Shown here one piece after another: positions 22,442 through 35,300 of a DNA stretch of 64,000 bases. The position numbers and the translations under genes are program-made. A model generated the notes under the pieces. That model was given only the letters and a program-made list of their open reading frames with translations, had not been told where the DNA came from and did not search any database. Where the stretch lies: contig JAZKJV010000089.1 in assembly GCA_037367405.1 (NCBI GenBank), positions 62,001-126,000 of the forward strand, read 5' to 3'. The stretch comes from Ottelia alismoides. Its lineage: Eukaryota > Streptophyta > Magnoliopsida > Alismatales > Hydrocharitaceae. How positions within the stretch are numbered: the stretch's first letter is position 1; each line of letters begins with the position of its first letter.

Positions 22442-24011
22442 GTTCTGACCCTGAGAGTGTCCCTGAGGACGGGTCAGCTGCGCTTCATTGTTCCAAACGC
22501 CATTGATCTCCTGGATCAGCGGCGGGGGTGGAGAGAACTGCTCGGAGTATGTGGGCTGGTGCTCTGGTTGGTATACAACCATATGTGTCTGAGGCTGCGG
22601 TGGCTGCTCCGGAAGCTGCACGTAGTACACGTGCTGGACAGGCTGGGGCTGTGGTGGAGTTGGCTGAGGGTTTTGCTGCATTGTAGGCTCCTTCTTCTCA
22701 GCGTTTGGCTCTGCAGAGGTAGACACAGCGTTGCACATGTTTGCATTCAATGCTCGGATGAGCTGCTCCAGCTGCTGGTAGATCTGGTCGAGCTTCTCCA
22801 GACCTTGGGTCCTCTTTTCTATGACTGCCAGCTTTTCGAGGTCCTGCGACCTCTTCTCAATGATGTCCACTTTGGACAAGTGGCTCCCGATGATACTCAG
22901 GTTGGAGCTCTCATCCTTGTCCTCGGTGTGAGAAGCCATGTTAACTGGCTTGCTGATGGCAGAAACTGGAGATCCGGGCGCGCATCTGATTTAATCTCCC
23001 AAGAGGATAGAATTTATGGAGAAAGGCAGATTTCAATTCCTCCCAGGTGGTGACGACCTTCCCAAGATGGTCGACCCAGTAAAGGGCCTTGTCTTGAAGG
23101 CTGAAAGAGAACGCAGTCATCTTGACCACATCTAGGGGGACTCCGGGGTAGTGAGCAGTGGAACAGATGCGGCCAAACTTCTTGAGAAAAATATATGGTT
23201 CTTCAGTGGTGTTCCCATGAAAAATGGGAAGTAATGACAGAAATTGCGGCTTCAGCTCGAAGTGAGCATGCATCCGTGGAATTTGAATCCACTCAGTGAT
23301 GCGCCCTGTGCCTGGGTTGTATGTCTCCTTGAGTGTGGGCTTGGGCTGCGGTGGATCTTCTTCTGCTGCTTCATATTCGGGGCCCACTGAAAACTCATCA
23401 TTGACTTCATGGAAATTGGGATCAACATTCGGATCATCCTCACGTCGGTCGTCTCTCGCATCGGCCCTCCTCCTCAGATCGTTCAGCATGTCCTGGAAGG
23501 CTGTCTGAGCCAGGGCCTGATTAGTCAACTGCTGCTGAATGGCTTGAATGGAAGCCAGCAGTTGACTGTTAACCTCGCCCTGCGTGGTATATTGTCCTTC
23601 CCCTGTATTGGCATCAGGCTCCTGCTGGGGCTGTGGTCCTTTTCCCCTTCCTCCTGCCATCTGTAATTCTGCTTGGTTGGCTGGCTCGAGCTCTAAGTCT
23701 GCACATGGTAGAATGCCCCGAACAGTCTGAATTGCAGCACCAGATAAAGAGATGCGGTCTGTGTCAAGGTCAACACAGAACTTTGTTAAGGATGGCGATG
23801 TGTAAGGAGTAAAATCAATGGCCATCCAAAACGGACAGAGTTCGGGACGAGAGTGGTCCCGGTTTATTGAAGAAGGCAGGGAGTCTGGAGATCGGTTCAT
23901 AGGGTTTGAACCGGGTTCTCGGGAATCGCCCTGAATTATTGGAGAGGGCGAGCGAATGGAACTGATGTGGGTGCCGACAGAGCCTCGACTAAACTGTCCA
24001 TTCGTCGCCAT
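22442..24011 (-). pseudogene. gag (N-terminal part) of the outer Athila element, broken
   Basis: It starts at ATG 24011 (MATNGQFSRG) and reads through an acidic region into a gag domain containing W and FYPLGRLNQMRARISSF. The frame then hits a stop at about 22941. Directly after, another frame (to 22442) carries a coiled-coil-like segment rich in E/K/L (SQDLEKL, TQGLEKL repeats) and a Q/P-rich tail that runs into the insertion point. Against the inner gag, the middle of the gag domain (the stretch around EAWERFRELLDRCPHH) is missing between these two frames. The break is therefore a deletion of roughly 250-300 bp, not a simple frameshift. The protein would have formed the particle shell; this copy cannot encode it whole. 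Confidence 0.85.
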
Positions 24012-25807
24012 CTCGAAGATCAAGAGGAAGATCGATGTGGATGAAAGATACGGGGGTCAACGAGAAACAAATCGAATGCAAAACAGTAGAAGGCTCACAA
24101 TGAGCAAGGGTCAACTGGAGGGAAGACAAAATTTTGCGCAAGGGCGCGATATTTTTTTGATTTTTGACCTAAATGCGACTAGCAATCAAACACAAGACAA
24201 GGGAGTTCACCAACTCAACTCATGAAGCCGTGAAGGTTCGGCTTTTATCTTTGTAATTTTTATCTTGATTTCAGGAATTTATCTTTCAACGAGTCCTTAG
24301 AGCACTACGCCTACAGGAGCGAGAGTACTGTCGGAAAAGTATTCCCGTACTTGTCCTCCTCCTGTGTAACCTGTAACTTGCGCTTTTTAAGGTCCTTGTA
24401 ACCCTTCCTGGATCCCTACTCAGCCAAAGAAATAGAGAGAGGAAGCCGATAGGCGAAACCGATACTTCGGACCTCGCTCGCAACGGAATCACCCGTGAGC
24501 GTGCAAGATCCTACTCGGACGCAGCCGGTGAGACAGACACCCCCGTGAAGGCGTGGCCTATGCTCGGTACTTCGGACAAGGTCGATGCTCACACAATCGT
24601 GAGTCACCAATGGCGGCCAAGCCCTACTCGACTACGTACGATAGTAGCGCCAATACTTCGGAAATCCAGGCGATACACAAGGCAGCCACAAGTTGGGTTT
24701 TTGGCTCTAATCCTTACGAAGCGCTCACCTCACTTGAAAGGAGACCTTCCCATGCAACCTGAAAACAAGTGAGGGTGTTACTCTCCCCAATCAATGAGTC
24801 CAATTACCAATTTTATTTAGGTCAAAATTTCTTAGCAGTCCCTTTTTTAATTTTTTTGTGTTATCGCTTCTTTTGAGTAGATTCAAACAAGCGCCTAACG
24901 ATTTTGTATTTTCTTTATCCTAATTTATCCAAAATCAGAGGGAGAAAAGAGTCGGGAAAAGCCAATGCAAGTCGGCACCAAGATGGAAATCTCACCTTTG
25001 TGCCTAAATGATGGATGCAAAGTAAGAAGACTTACAGCGAATCCCAGCTCTCTCCATGCGGGATGCAAGGCAGAAATTTATAAACCTAACCTATATGCTG
25101 GTATGCAATGCGGAAATCGTCCTAAGATAGGCAACTGCTAGCGTGAAGAACCACGAGTTAACCGCTAACTCTCAATCCTAGTGTCCGGTCTAGGCTCACT
25201 CCTCCTTTGCTCAACACATTTGAGTTAGGAGAAAGCGCTTGTGTGGAGTGAGCTCGCGGCGCGTGGATCGAGAGCCAATGATCAACTACTTAATTAATCT
25301 AAGTCCAAATACGAACTATAGGAGCATGCAAGAGTTATTAGGGTGTTTGGACCTAGTCTAATCGAATCAAGCAGGACCTAAATCTAAGAGCTCAATCCAC
25401 AAAAGAAATGAAAAAGAAAACAAAACCGGAAAATGACAGTCGATAAAACACGAGAAAACCGCGGTGAGCCCCCGGGTGAACAAACACCCGGAAATTAGGC
25501 CCGAAATGTTCAAGTGTCCAAGTCATGTATTATTACAAATGAGACAAATAAATCTCTCTCACAAAAAGAAAAGCAACTATCTCTCTCTCTAGTTCTCCTG
25601 CTCTCTCCTGCCGGCTAGGGTAGAATAGCCGGCTCCTCCTCCCAAGGCTGCACAGGATCCCCTAGGCGATCCTCCTCGGTCAGCGGTCCCTCGCAAAAAA
25701 AAACAAAAGAGATGTCAGACAGTTCCAAATAAATGATGCACAAGAGACAAATGATCAAAAATGGCTAAGTAAATAAAAGACCCAAAAGGTACTCTACAAG
25801 CCGATGC
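24012..25807 (-). other. 5' leader of the outer Athila element
   Basis: 1.8 kb between the primer site and the gag start. It shares local phrases with the leader of the inner element, such as a GGGGAGAG-AACACCCTCA-like stretch at 24770-24800 (minus strand). No gene is seen in it. Confidence 0.75.
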
Positions 25808-25825
25808 TCCCCGGCAACGGCGCCA
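25808..25825 (-). other. Primer binding site of outer element, tRNA-Asp type
   Basis: On the minus strand TGGCGCCGTTGCCGGGGA is a perfect complement to the 3' end of tRNA-Asp. It lies two bases inside the LTR end at 25828. Confidence 0.92.
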
Positions 25826-25827
25826 TT

Positions 25828-28800
25828 TGAAAAGCGAAGAAAGCGAGAGCCGCTAAATAGTGGTCTGACAAGTCAGACTCACTGTCGCTGATGCGACTAC
25901 TCAAGCCTCCTCGATCTTCAACAATTAACCCACACAATCAATAAAGCAATCAATAGCAAGGATTAAAATTTATTATACCCTACTAACAATGTATAATGGC
26001 AAGCAAGTAGGGGTCGAACACAGGAAACAACGGTGCAGAGTGCAGATAAAAATCCAAACCCTAGGTCTAATAAATCACTTAGCCAATCTAGATTTTTTTG
26101 TGGGTTTTTAATTTTTAAATTTTTTTATTTTATTTTTAAATTTTTAATTTTTGTATTTTAACTTTTAATTTTCTAATTTTTATAATTTTATAATTATATT
26201 TTTTTCTTTTTGAATATTGGAAAATAAAAACAATGGAATAAAAGACAAGGTAAAATATTTATAAAAATAAGCAAAAATAACCAAAAATTCAGAAATAAAA
26301 TGTTTTTGATATTTTTAGGATTTTTTACTGTTTTTTGTGATTTTTGGGTATTTTTCAAGGTGTTTTTGGTATTTTTAAATACTGAAATAAGAGAAAACAG
26401 TGACAAAGTTGCTGGCTGGGGATAAAACTGGAATTAAAAATAAAAAATAGCTACAAAATTTGTCCACACTATTTTTCAAATAAAGAGGATAAAATTAGAG
26501 CAAACAGAAACTGAGTTTGTATTTTTTGGAGTTTTCTTTGATTTTATATTTTTTTTTGAAGTTTTAGAGTGTTTTTAAATTTTTAGTGTTTTCGTTTGAG
26601 ATTTTTAGTGATTTTTGGACTGACACTAAAATATGATAAAATAGACATTAGGGAATTTTTTTGGAATTTTTGGAGGTATTTTAATATTTTTTGGCATTTT
26701 CTAAGCTAGACAGTAGAGAAAAAGCATGTTTTTGATTTTTAATAAATAGAAAAATAAAATTAAATTAAAAACTAAAAATATGGCGTAAAAGTAGAAGCAA
26801 ACAGGAGCTTAAACCTATTTTTTGAGAATTTTTTAGCAATTAAAAGAGGCGTGAAATAAATAGATCAAGCATACAAAAATTCAAAGCCTAGCAGGGGTAT
26901 AAATGTAATTAGATAAACATCCAGGGGCTTAGCCGCAATTTTCACCAAAGGGACACGCGCAGAACACGTGATATTCCATTCGCAGGGGCATATTTGTAAA
27001 TATCAAAACCCGGTAGGACATACATGCAATTTCTCCAAAAAGATATTTAATTAACTACGCACAGGGATGTAATTGCAAATAACTAAAAGTTCAGGGCCAA
27101 AACTGCAAAATACCCAAAAGTCACGCCCCCCAGTCACGTGAGGTGACGTGGCGTGGACTAAAGTGCAAATAGTGAAACTGTGAGGGCCTAAGTGCAAATA
27201 TTACAAAACTTTTTAAACTTCAAACGAATGTTTTTAGACTAAAAAGTAAATACAAAAGGTCGTGGGTGAGAGATGCAAAATACCCACGGGCTCGATCGTG
27301 CGGCCAATGGCGTCCCACTAATCTACGTGGCGCGCATCTGACGGTGCATACCCCTTCGTCCTGGGCGGCTGAGATTAGGTCTTCAAGGATCGATCGGACG
27401 GCTGGAGGCGCTTGATGATCGGACGGCGGAGAACGAAGCTCGGTCGACTCGATCTGAGCGAGATCGAGATGAGTGAAGGGTGCTGCGTGATGAAGGAGTG
27501 AAGGGGAAGATAATGGAGGGGGTCTGAGGTCGAGTCGAGGCGTTGGGTGACCGGAAATGATGGGCGGAGCTCAGCTCTGCCGTGGGTTCGATCAACGATT
27601 CACGGCGATTGGATGAACGGCAAGCAAAGTTGTTACTTAACTAACCTAATCTACGCTGCAGCTACAAGAAAACGAAGAGAAAAGAGGAGGAGACTCACCA
27701 GAGGCAATGGGCGATGAAGCACGGCGGAGCTCCGGCGAGGGTTCGAATCGCTTCGATTCTACACCAATCAACTCGAACCACGGGTCGATTCGACTCCCCC
27801 TGTCACGAGGAGCACGAAGAAGTAGGGGTTTGCGATTGAAAATGGTGGAAGAAGGATTAGATTCAAATTGAAGTCGGGGGGTTCTTTTTGTAGTGTTGAC
27901 GATGGGCGTGGAAGACGAGGGTGAGAACGCCTCGATCAGTGGTCTTCAGCACCAGATTTCACTAGGGCGTGAATCACCATTGATCGAGGAGCAAAAATGC
28001 AGAAGGCATTTTAGCGGATTGGTGCAAGGTGGAGCCTAGGAAACGGCGAGAAGAAGAGACAAAACGTCTCTGACAAGGCTGGAGGAGAAGGTCAGACAGT
28101 TGACCTAGGTCAACTGTCAGACCAACATGGTTGGTCCACGTGGACCAACCAGGAAAAATCCTCAAAAAACATTTTCAAAAATCGAAATAAAATAGTAAAT
28201 AGATGAATTTCAATTTGGTTAAAAAATAGAAATTGTTTATTAATTTATGTAGTATTTTATTATGAATTTTATTTATTTTTATGAGGCTTATTTTTACAAG
28301 TTCACTTTTTACCCCTTTATAGGTATAATACCTATACATTTTAGCATTTCATTTTTATTCTATGTATTTTAATGCTATTATTTTTATTTAGTATTTTATA
28401 AAATTATAAGATATTTTTATATACATAAATATATTTTTACTTTATTTTTCTGGTTTATTTTGTATATTTAATAAAATATGAATATAAAAAGTATAGGTAT
28501 ACATATAGGTATGATACCTGTATAACCTATATGTGTTTATTTTTATTTTAAGTTCTATTTAGGTTTTTATTCTAATTTTAGTGTACATAATGATTATAAG
28601 GAATATTTACAACATTATAAAAATATAAAATATAAAAATAATGAACAAAGAATAAATTGAATATTTTATGCAGTACAAGTATACAATAGGGGTCCAAAAT
28701 TCAACTTTCAAACCGTAGTTCCGCTAAATGCGAAACCACCACCATTAATTAGATTATTTTATGCTATATAAAATTAAAGGTGAGTTTTCTACATTTGGAG

Positions 28801-29298
28801 TTGTCAGTTGTGAGATGCGGGTCTGGGAAGTTGAGATTCTGGATTTTTATTCAGACCATAACTTTTTATCTGTGTAACATTTTTCTGTGAAATCAATTTT
28901 GTATTTTTCTTTATTTAATTATCTACAACTTTCATGTACAAAGTTTCTTTATTTGATGTATAAAAAGTGGAACCAAAAATAGGTCCCAAAATGAATAAAG
29001 AATGAATTAATAATTATAGGTATTTGGCCCTTATCTCCCCCTACTTTATTCCTTGTCGACCTATTCATCAAGATGCCTAGGTCTCGGGGGTTTTGGGTCA
29101 TAAAATATTTACAATATTTTATTTTTTTTCTTTTCTTTATTTATTCTATAATTTTGGCTTTAATTACAGTATTTTATACACTAGTATGATGCACATGTAT
29201 GGATGCTAAGATGATGATTTTAATGCTTTTTACAGGTATTTGCTAGGGTTTTTGGTGCCAAAATGATAGAATAAAGATGATGAAATGTGGATTCATCA
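25828..29298 (-). repeat. 5' LTR of the outer Athila element (about 3.47 kb)
   Basis: The inner end is fixed by the primer site (minus-strand end ...CGCTTTTCA). The outer end is set by TGATGAATCC at 29298, which parallels the start of the inner LTR, including the following CTTTATTCTATCATTTTGGC-like text. It contains the same series of TTGCA/CCCTG phrases (26890-27210), a GC-rich block (27290-28140) and long A/T-rich flanks. The matching 3' LTR lies beyond the left edge, so the outer boundary rests on similarity alone. Confidence 0.8.
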
Positions 29299-31615
29299 AC
29301 GGTGGAGATCAGATATGAAGGTGCAATCGAATGGTGTTGGTTTTGCTGATCGGGCATAAACTGCTCGATTTGGGGCACACGATCTGATCCAACGGCTGGG
29401 GAGGTACTTGGAAGAACTCCCTAGAACAGTGAATCCTTCACACTTCGAATTATTGTTGCCAATGCCTCGGACATCCTTCTTCCTTGCGGAGCTGCTCTAT
29501 GGACTCCTCAGATGATTACGCAGTTGTAGACCCTCTCAAAATGGTCGTTGATTTCGGGAAGAGCTCTGACGAGGCTTGGAACCTAGATCCTTTTCTCGAA
29601 CCTCGAAACCCTCTGTAACAGAGTATTCTTTCTTCATTTCCTATAGGGAACATTAGCAGCAAAAATAGAAAGCTTTTGAAAGCTTCAGATGTTTGAATGG
29701 ATGCGAGAGTGGGTTGGGCGATGATTCCTGGCGTACAATGGAGTAGGGAAATCTGATCTCTCAATCTGTGCAAGATCGAGGGGAGTGAAGAGGTGTTGGG
29801 TGATCAGAAGGTGAAGAGGAGCAATATGGAGGTGATCGGCGGGGTGGAAGACGGTCGGGTACGGCATATCGAGGAGGCGGAGATGGAGCTCCAATGAGAT
29901 TTAATTTTTTATTTTTTTAAAAAGTAGAAGAAATCTAAGCAAACTAATCACTACTCTATGCTAAGGGTACACTACGAAATGAAAAAACACGGAAAGAAGA
30001 AGATCACCAAGTCGTAGCCACCTGAAGTGAAGCTTGGGGCAGTGACGGTGGAGGAGTTGGATCTCCTCGATTCGACACCCAACTGGACCCCTGAAGGGTT
30101 GAATCACTTCCTGTTGTCACCAGGAAGGAGGCTCGAAGCTTAGATCTCGGGTTTGTAGGCAGAAGATGGATCAAAATCCCAATGAAGTCGTAGGAGATGT
30201 TTAATAGCATAGGACTTTGACCAAATAGAACACACGGCTTGATGCATCGGTGGATGGGGAATCACTCCCACGTGAAAGAGCAACAAACGATGATTAAAAG
30301 TCAAGAGGACGTTGAGCCCAAAAAATGCAAGGATCGGGCGGTGTGCGATCGAGAAATCAAAGGCATGAGATGTTTGACACAGTTCAGGGGCAAGGTCAGA
30401 TAGTTGACCTTGGGTCAACCAAAGACTACGCCCTATTGGGCCATGCCAGCAGTAAAGAGACAAAAAATAAATAAAAAGGGAATTGATTCGAAAAGAGATC
30501 GAAATTGATTTTATTAAGGAAAATTCAAAATACGAAAGTTGTTTGTCTTTTTATGTAGTATTTTATAATGATTTTTATTTATTTTTACATCTTAATTTGA
30601 TAGGTATTATTATTTATATACTCTCATTTAGGTATTTAATTAATTGTATTTTGTATTCTTATATTTATTTCATGTATTTTGGTCATATAATTATATTATT
30701 TGTATTTGATTCATTTAGAGTATATTTAGATAGGTATTTACATATTTTTTATATTTTTTTGTACGGTTAAATCAGTACATGTATGTATGTATGTATGTAT
30801 AATATATATATATATATATGCAGGTATACTTCATCAATGTTTCCAATGTATATATTTTATGTAATTCATGTTTACTCCTTTTATTTCTATTTTTTATTTT
30901 ATTTGTGATTTGTACATTATATACAAGGGTCTAAAAATATAAGAATAAATGAAATATAAAGATAATTATTTATTGTATTATATAAAGGTATGTTGTATAA
31001 TAGGGGTTTAAAATCTAACTTTTGCATCTTAACTCCAACTTAAATGAAACCACCTTCATTAAATATCGTACTAAGAGTTATATATATTTAAAGATGATTT
31101 TGATGCATTTTGAGTTTGTATGAAGAAGATATGGGTCTGGAAAGTTTGGATTTTGGATTCTAATTTAGAGTATAGTACGTATTATTTTTGTGTGAAATTA
31201 ATTTTTTACTTTTCTATGTATTTTTATCTACAACTTTCATGTGCAAAGTTTCTTTATTTGAGATATAAATAATAAAGCATAAAATGGGTCCCAAAAATGC
31301 AATATTGGAGGATATAAATTAGGGTTTTATTGTTGTTTTTGACCCTTATCTCCCCCTACTTTATTCCTTGTCGACCCAATCATCAAGATGCCTAGGTCTC
31401 GGGGTTTAGGGTCATAAAATACCTTTGATATTTTATTCTTTTTTCTTTTCTTTTCTTTATTCTATAATTTTAGCATTAAAAACTATATTTTATATACAAT
31501 AAATGGAATAACTAATTAATGTTAATTTGTACAAAATAGTGCTATTTACATGCATTTAGCTAGGGTTTTTAAGGCCAAAATGATAGATTAAAGGTGATGA
31601 AATGGAGATTCGTCG
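29299..31615 (-). repeat. Older diverged Athila-like LTR, truncated
   Basis: Bases 31330-31615 repeat 29010-29298 with many differences. Both contain CTTATCTCCCCCTACTTTAT and ATGCCTAGGTCTCGGG, and then the LTR start region, here mutated to CGACGAAT on the minus strand. Bases 29740-29895 similarly parallel 27440-27600. The part corresponding to the first 1.1 kb next to the primer site is absent. The simplest reading is that the outer element inserted into this LTR and the missing part lies left of the window, but truncation is possible. Confidence 0.6.
30781..30819. repeat. Microsatellite (GTAT)n(AT)n
   Basis: Simple tetranucleotide then dinucleotide repeat inside the old LTR. Confidence 0.9.
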
Positions 31616-32382
31616 GCGTATTGTCGGAGAAGAAACTCCGTCGTGTAAGAACCATCGCAATCATTGTCGATCGGAGAGTGATCATCCCAATTCCTATCCA
31701 CGCTCGTTGAAGGCCACATCATCAACCACCATTGATCAAGTTTGATCTTCGATTAGCCGTTCGCTCATTGAGGAGATCTGGTGTGTTGTTTTTCTAGAAA
31801 GAGGAAGAGGGTGTGGAGACATGTGACCCATAAAAGATGAGAAGGATCCTTGCCTCCACCCGTTGTAAATGGAGAGGACATAAAGCAATAATGAGATGTT
31901 GAAAACATAACAAATCTGAGAGAGAGTAAGTCTCGTAAAAGAACAAAGAAACGAAGCCACAATCAGAAGAGAAGTTGGACGAACCCTTTGAGGTATAGTA
32001 TAGATTATGTTGGCGCTAAATATATTTTCAATCTTGATATGAAAGTTTTTTGGATGTTTTTTGGATGTCTGTTCTTCCTAAGGAGGTTTGTAGGATTATT
32101 GGGAGTTAGTAGTTGCAATGATTGCATAGTGAGAGAGAAGCATTATGTTGGATGTCTACTTATATTTAGGGTACAATTCTTTTTATATTGTGATACTTAT
32201 TCTATTTTTGTAGTATTGTATTCTCGAAATTTGAAATGATGAATACAATTATCTTAATAAACCAGGTCGATAGATCTTATATTTTTAGATATAGATAGCG
32301 TGCAACCTGTTCCTCGTAAATTATTGTCAACTATTTCTAGAACATGAGTAAGATCATTTGTGTGATATTGACAAACTTTTAG
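31616..32382. other. Unassigned spacer
   Basis: Between the old LTR and the satellite. Only short frames and no recognisable protein, RNA gene or repeat are seen. Confidence 0.5.
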
Positions 32383-35300
32383 TTGCTTGATGTCATGGAG
32401 TTTAGCAGAAAGTGTCGTGCATTTGTGTCTTCCATTGAGCTAAAAAGATTGTTATGAGTAGCGAAAGCAAAGGCAAACAAATAAACCATGTGCACATGGA
32501 TTTACTAGGTTCACTCTTAACTAAGCTACGTCCCCGAGGGGTAGTGATAATTTCAATATATGTATAGAAGGAGAAAATACAAAGGATATAAAGAACCCTA
32601 ATTGCTAGATGTCATGGGGTTTAGCAGAAAGTACCGTGCATTTGTGTATTCCTTGAGCTAAAAAGATTGTTAAGAGTAGCGAAAGCAAAGGTAAACAAAT
32701 AAATCATGTGTTCATAGATTTACTAGGTCCACTCTTAACTAAGCTACGTCCTTGAGTGGTAGAGATAATTTCACTATATGTAGAGAAGGAGAAAATACAT
32801 AGGATATAAAGAATCTTAATTGCTTGATGGCATAGAGTTTAGCAGAAAGTACCGTGCATTTTTGTCTTCCGTTGAGCTAAAAAGAATGTTACGAGTAGCG
32901 AAAGCAAAGGAAAACAAATAAACCATGTGTTCATGGATTTCCTAGGTTCACTGTTAACTAACCTACGTCCTCGAGCGGTAGCGATAATTTCACTATATGT
33001 AGAGAAGGGAAAAATACATAGGATATAAAGAACCCTAATTGCTCGGTGGCATGGAGTTTAGCAGAAAGTATCATGCATTTGTGTCTTCCATTGAGCTAAA
33101 AAGATTGTTACGAGTAGCGAAAGCAAAGGCGAACAAATAAATCATGTGCACATGGATTTACTAGGTTCACTCTTAACTAAGCTACGTCCTAGAGCGGTAG
33201 TGATAATTTCACTATATGTAGAGAAGGTGAAAATACACGTGATATAAAGAACCCTAATTGCTTGATGGCACGGAGTTTAGCAGAAAGTACCACGCATTTG
33301 TGTCTTCCGTTGAGCTAAAAAGATTGTTACAAGTAGAGAAAGAAAAGGCAAACAAATAAATGATGTGCACATGGATTTACTAGGTTCATTCTTAACTAAG
33401 CTACGTCCTCCAGCGGTAGTCATAATTTCACTATATGTAGAGAAGGAGAAAATGCATAGGATATAAAGAACCCTAATTGCTTGATGGCATGTAGTTTAGC
33501 AGAAAGTATTGTGCATTTGTGTCTTTTGTTGAGCTCAAAAGATTGTTACGAGTAGTGAAAGCAAAGGCAAACAAATAAACCAAGTGAACAAAGATTTACT
33601 AGGTTTACTCTTAACTAAGCAACGTCCTCGAGTGGAAGTGATAATTTCACTATATGTAGAGAAGGAGAAAATACATATGATATAAAGAACCCTAATTGCT
33701 TGATGGAATGGAGTTTAGAAAAAAGTACCGTGCATTTGTGTCTTCCGTTGAGCTAAAAAGATTGTTACGAGTAGCAAAAGCAAAGGCAAACAAGTAAACC
33801 ATGCGCACATGGATTTACTAGGTTCATTCTTAACTAAGCTACATCCTCGAGCGGTAGTGATAATTTCACTATATATAGAGAAGGAGAAAATACATAGGAT
33901 ATAAAGAACCCTAATTTCTTGATGGCATGGAGTTTAGAAGAAAGTACCGTGCATTTGTGTCTTCCATTGAGTAAAAAGGTTGTTACGATTAGCGAAAGCA
34001 AAGGCAAACAAATAAACCATGTGCACATGGATTTACTAGGTTCACTCTTAACTAAGCTACGTCCTCGAGCGCAAGTGATAATTTCACTATATATAGAGAA
34101 GGAGAAAATACATAGGATATAAAGAACCCTAATTGCTTGATAGCAAGGAGTTTAGCATAAAGTATCGTGCATTTGTGTCTTCCGTTGAGCTAAAAAGATT
34201 GTTTCGAGTAGCGAAAGCAAAGGCAAACAAATAAACCATGTACACATGGATTTACTAGGTTCACTCTTAACTAAGCTACGTCCTCGAGCGGTAGTGATAA
34301 TTTCACTATATGTAGAGAAGGAGAAAATATATAGGACATAAAGAACCCTAATTGCTTGATGGCATGGAGTTCAACAGAAAGTACCGTGCATTTGTGTCTT
34401 CTATTAAGCTAAAAAGATTATTACGAGTAGCGAAAGCAAAGGTAAACAAATAAACCATGTATGTGCACATGGATTTACTAGGGTCACTCTTAACTAAGCT
34501 ACGTCCTGGAGCGGAAGTGATAATTTCACTATATGTAGAGAAGGAGAAAATACATAGTATATAAAGAATCCTAATTACTTGATGGCATGGAGTTTAGCAG
34601 AAAGTATCGTGCATTTGTGTCTTCCGTTGAGGTAAAAAGATTGTTATGAGTAGCCAAAGTAAAGGCAAACAAATAAACCATCTGCACATGGATTTACTAG
34701 GTTCACTCTTAACTAAGCTACATCCTCGAGCGGTAGTGATAATTTCACTATATGTAGAGAAGGAGAAAATACATAGGATATAAAGAACCCTAATTGCTTG
34801 ATGGCATGGAGTTTATCAGAAAGTACCGTGCATTTGTATCTTCTGTTGAGTTAAAAGATTGTTACGAGGAGCGAAAGTAATGGCAAACAAATAAACCAAG
34901 TGCATATGGATTTACTAGGTTCACTGTTAACTAAGCTACGTCCTCGAGCGGTAGTGATAATTTCACTATATATAGGAAGGAGAAAATACGTAGGATATGA
35001 AGAACCCTAATTGCCTGATGGCATGGAGTTCATCAGAAAGTACCGTGCATTTGTGTCTTCTGTTGAGCTAAAAAGATTGTTACGAGTAGCGAAAGCAAAG
35101 GCAAACAAATAAACCATGTGCACATGGATTTACTAGGTTCACTCTTAACTATGCTACGTCCTCGAGCGGTAGTGATAATTTCATTATATGTAAAGAAGGA
35201 GAAAATACATAGAATATAAAGAATTCTAATTGCTTGATGGCATGGAATTTAGCAGAAAGTACCGTGCATTTGTGTCTTTCATTGAGATAAAAAGATTGTT

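Larger units (their letters stand above)
22437..29298 (-). mobile_element. Outer Athila-type Gypsy element, 5' part
   Basis: The upstream half of the interrupted minus-strand element. From right to left it has the 5' LTR (29298-25828), primer binding site (25825-25808), leader (25807-24012) and gag N-terminus (24011-22442). Its left continuation is 4595-1. Stops, a frameshift and an internal gag deletion mark it as older than the inner element. Its LTR starts, on the minus strand, with TGATGAATCC, like the inner LTR start TGATGAATACC. The two families are therefore related but clearly diverged. Confidence 0.92.
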
